Below, piece after piece: positions 14,465 to 16,395 of a stretch of DNA of 16,395 nt; position 1 is the stretch's first letter; each line of letters opens with the position of its first letter. The position numbers were made by a program, and so were the translations under genes. The stretch lies in contig JAEWLO010000100.1 of NCBI GenBank assembly GCA_023457475.1, positions 1-16,395 of the forward strand, written 5' to 3'. The stretch is from Pseudomonadota bacterium (GTDB taxonomy: Bacteria; Pseudomonadota; Gammaproteobacteria; Xanthomonadales; Xanthomonadaceae). The notes beneath the pieces are model-generated. The model made no database searches. It saw nothing but the letters and a program-made list of their open reading frames with translations, and was not told the DNA's origin.

Positions 14465-16186
14465 TTAGAACTGTGCTGCCAGGCGGAAACCAACCACCCG
14501 GGATTCGCTCTGTGCGCGGATCGCGCGTGGTGCGTCCAGCGGAACGCCGACGAAGGCATCCCAGTCCAGATTCAGCGCCTGGCCGCGTGCACCTACATGC
14601 GCACCCACCATGTTGCCGCCGGCGATTCCCTGCACGGCGTTGGTGGCGATGTGGCCGACGTCGATCCCGGCATAGGGCGAGAAGCGGCGGTGCAGGCTGA
14701 AGTTGAGGCTGTTGCGCCAGTAGCCACCGGTGGCACCGCCCATCATCACTTCGCCATCGAAGCCGTTGACGGTGTAACGGCCGCCGATGCTGATGAACTC
14801 CGAGCCGTACAGCGGGTCGGAGGTCCACTGGTAGCGCAGCGCGCTGTTCCAGTAGATCGGACGCGGTCCCTGCAGCACGGGCGCGCCGACACCGATGTCC
14901 ACGCTGGTGATGCCGTAGCGGAACGTGGGGGCTTCGGGATCGCGCCCGGGTGCGTCGTCGTCGCCGCCCAACCAGGGCAGGCCACGGCGGTGGGCCAGGC
15001 GCAGGTCGGCCTGCAGGCTGCCGAGATACTGCCGGTGCAGCAGGGCCAGTTCGGCCGAGGTGGTACGGCGGCGCTGACCGGTCAGCTCGTTGCCCTCGAT
15101 GTAGCTGCGCGAGTGGCGCTGGGCCAGACGCAGCTCCATGCCGGTGCGGTAGCTCTGGCCGCGTGACAGCAGGCGCTCAACGGTCAGGTCGAGGCTGCGC
15201 GAGCGACCCGTACTGCTGAAGTCCTCGGCGTTGCCGCGGATGATCTGTGCGTAACGCGAGCCGTAAGTGCTGGTCGAGAAGCGCCAGTTGCCCAGCGGCG
15301 CGGTCCATGAGGCGTTGTAGCCATGCGTGCCCTTGCCGCGCTCGGCACTGCCGTCGCTGTTGGTGCCGACGGTCAGCATGTCGTTGATGCCCAGAAGGTT
15401 GTCGGCCCACACGGTGGCCCCGGCCTGCTGCTTGCCGGTGCCTTCGCTGCCGGCGTCGTCCAGCGACAGCGCGGCGCGCCAGCGGCGTGCCTGCTTCAGG
15501 GTGATGACCACATCCGATTCGCCAGGCTCCTCGCCGGGCACCAGCTCCATGTTCGCGTCCTGTGAGGGCACGCGCTTGAGCTGCTCCAGGCCCTGTTCCA
15601 GGGCGCGCAGGTTGAGCACGTCACCCGGCCGCGCCGGGAAGGCGCTTTTCCAGCGCGCGTCGCCCGGCCCTTCTTCAGCAAAACGGATCTGGCGGATCAC
15701 GCCGGGGACGAGCTGCAGGCGCAGCGTACCTGCGCCGAGGTTCTGCTCGGGCAGGCCGATCCGGGTGGTGACATAGCCTTTGGCCAGCACCAGGTCGGAG
15801 GCGCGGCGCACCATGAGGGCGATGCCTTCCTGGCCGATGCAGCGGCCGGTGTACTTTTCCAGATAGCGCTGCGCGAACCCGAACTGCTCGCGGTGGGCAC
15901 CGTCGAGCACGATCGCGTCGATCTGGAAGCAGGGGGTTTCGTCGGGCAGGTCGGTGGCGCGGAGATCAGGTGCCGCGGGCGTACCGGGTGCCGTCACTTC
16001 GGGGATGGCCTGCCGCTCCGCGCGCTCACGCGCCTCACGCTCGGCACGTTCGCGAAGCTCCTGCTGGTCGGCCAGGGAAGGCGGGCCCTGCTGGGCCCAG
16101 CCGGTGGCCGGTACTGCAACGCAGGCCCCGATCACGATCAAGGCGGTGCCGAACCGGCTCCACACTGTTGGTGCTGCTGCATCCAT
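14465..16186 (-). CDS. cdiB: CdiB/TpsB outer-membrane two-partner secretion transporter (FhaC/ShlB, Omp85 superfamily)
   Basis: This 573-residue outer-membrane pore exports CdiA through recognition of the CdiA N-terminal domain by its POTRA domains. ATG at 16184-16186 is chosen over GTG at 16228: AAGGA lies upstream (spacing long, about 11 bases) and a compact Sec signal follows with cleavage after GWA (residue 31). A charged helix rich in Glu/Arg (38-60) matches the pore-plugging helix H1 of FhaC. POTRA1 spans about 84-162 with paired cysteines C86 and C116. POTRA2 spans about 163-232, and the 16-strand barrel follows to the terminal phenylalanine. The loop-6 motif usually VRGF/Y reads VNGF (473-476), while the partner barrel motif keeps its aspartate (AGIDVG, D509). 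Length is close to FhaC. It is the first gene of the cdiBAI operon, 56 bases from cdiA. Confidence 0.95.
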   Translation of the reverse strand: MDAAAPTVWSRFGTALIVIGACVAVPATGWAQQGPPSLADQQELRERAEREARERAERQAIPEVTAPGTPAAPDLRATDLPDETPCFQIDAIVLDGAHREQFGFAQRYLEKYTGRCIGQEGIALMVRRASDLVLAKGYVTTRIGLPEQNLGAGTLRLQLVPGVIRQIRFAEEGPGDARWKSAFPARPGDVLNLRALEQGLEQLKRVPSQDANMELVPGEEPGESDVVITLKQARRWRAALSLDDAGSEGTGKQQAGATVWADNLLGINDMLTVGTNSDGSAERGKGTHGYNASWTAPLGNWRFSTSTYGSRYAQIIRGNAEDFSSTGRSRSLDLTVERLLSRGQSYRTGMELRLAQRHSRSYIEGNELTGQRRRTTSAELALLHRQYLGSLQADLRLAHRRGLPWLGGDDDAPGRDPEAPTFRYGITSVDIGVGAPVLQGPRPIYWNSALRYQWTSDPLYGSEFISIGGRYTVNGFDGEVMMGGATGGYWRNSLNFSLHRRFSPYAGIDVGHIATNAVQGIAGGNMVGAHVGARGQALNLDWDAFVGVPLDAPRAIRAQSESRVVGFRLAAQF

Positions 16187-16237
16187 TCGGTCTGCGCTTC
16201 CTTGTGAGAGCCCGGCCTTCCTGACCACTGCGTCACA

Positions 16238-16261
16238 CCGCCGGGTTTCAACCTACGGCGG
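16238..16261 (-). promoter_or_regulatory. Stem-loop in the cdiB leader
   Basis: CCGCCG (16238-16243) pairs with CGGCGG (16256-16261), and inside it GGTT (16244-16247) pairs with AACC (16250-16253), leaving a two-base bulge. The element lies about 50 bases before the cdiB ATG and would fold in the leader RNA. No T-run follows on the minus strand, so it is not a standard terminator. It could affect RNA stability or be a protein-binding site. Confidence 0.35.
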
Positions 16262-16279
16262 CGTACGTATCAATGCGCG

Positions 16280-16308
16280 ACTGTAGCCGATGTTAACAAG
16301 TCGTGAAA
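16280..16308 (-). promoter_or_regulatory. Weak promoter candidate for cdiBAI
   Basis: On the minus strand TACAGT (16280-16285) matches four of six bases of a -10 box, with TTTCAC (16303-16308) seventeen bases upstream as a poor -35. The region is locally AT-richer and includes the palindrome GTTAAC. The cdiBAI promoter should lie in this gap, but this particular site is only a guess and overlaps the putative divergent start at 16303. Confidence 0.18.
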
Positions 16309-16395
16309 GAGGAAGGCGACGAGCGGTCGGTCGTACCGGCTTATCGGCAGCGGGCGGCGGAACTTGAGGGGCTCATTGGCAGCCTGCCGTGGAGC
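16303..16395 (+). CDS. Possible start of a divergent gene, cut by the window edge
   Basis: GTG at 16303-16305 opens a frame of 31 codons that reaches the window end without a stop. An in-frame TAA sits just upstream, so GTG is the only start available. The residues look protein-like (charged N-terminus, then RQRAAELEGLIGSLPW, probably helical), and third positions are GC-rich as in real genes here. There is no clear ribosome site. The fragment is too short to assign a family. Confidence 0.3.
   Translation, partial: MKEEGDERSVVPAYRQRAAELEGLIGSLPWS

Noticed and set aside
16187..16228. Longer cdiB start at GTG 16226-16228
   Set aside because: It has no ribosome site and would place 14 polar residues before an otherwise normal signal peptide. 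ATG at 16186 fits better.

Overview
The window is GC-rich chromosomal DNA from a gammaproteobacterium. It is most likely Stenotrophomonas (S. maltophilia complex) or a close Xanthomonadaceae relative. The codon use is high-GC, and a pair of short GTAG-headed palindromes at about 292-354 matches the SMAG-type REP elements described from S. maltophilia. The genus call is inference.

Most of the window (1741-16186, minus strand) is one complete two-partner secretion / contact-dependent growth inhibition (CDI) locus in cdiB-cdiA-cdiI order. Transcription starts near the right edge and runs leftwards. CdiB (14465-16186) is the outer-membrane Omp85/FhaC-type transporter. CdiA (2580-14408) is an intact exoprotein of 3942 residues. 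It has, in order, an N-terminal secretion domain with NPNG and CDGC motifs, a long FHA repeat block, a non-repetitive centre with two CX5C pairs and a Gly/Pro/Ala linker, a conserved Tyr/Pro-containing segment, a second haemagglutinin repeat block, a pretoxin region, and a C-terminal toxin of about 150 residues. The toxin carries residues expected of a restriction-endonuclease-like PD-(D/E)XK nuclease. CdiI (1741-2580) starts inside the cdiA stop codon (TGATG) and looks like an Imm49-family immunity protein. Sampled lines in the toxin tip and cdiI are about 47-60% GC, against about 67% in the cdiA body, which fits a swapped-in effector/immunity cassette.

Left of the CDI locus, also on the minus strand, are three small genes. 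They are a ribbon-helix-helix regulator with a palindrome upstream (1437-1670), a secreted Ala/Pro/Glu-rich protein of unknown function (351-1241), and, beyond the SMAG pair, a small acidic protein cut by the window edge (1-277). At the right edge a short open frame on the plus strand (16303 onwards) may be the start of a divergent gene.

Expected working model, from established CDI biology: CdiB exports CdiA to the cell surface, the central region contacts a receptor on a neighbouring cell, the pretoxin and toxin tip is delivered, the nuclease attacks nucleic acid, and CdiI protects sister cells. The new part is probably the specific toxin/immunity pair and the receptor-binding centre, not the overall architecture. 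I found no tRNA, rRNA, CRISPR array or insertion sequence.
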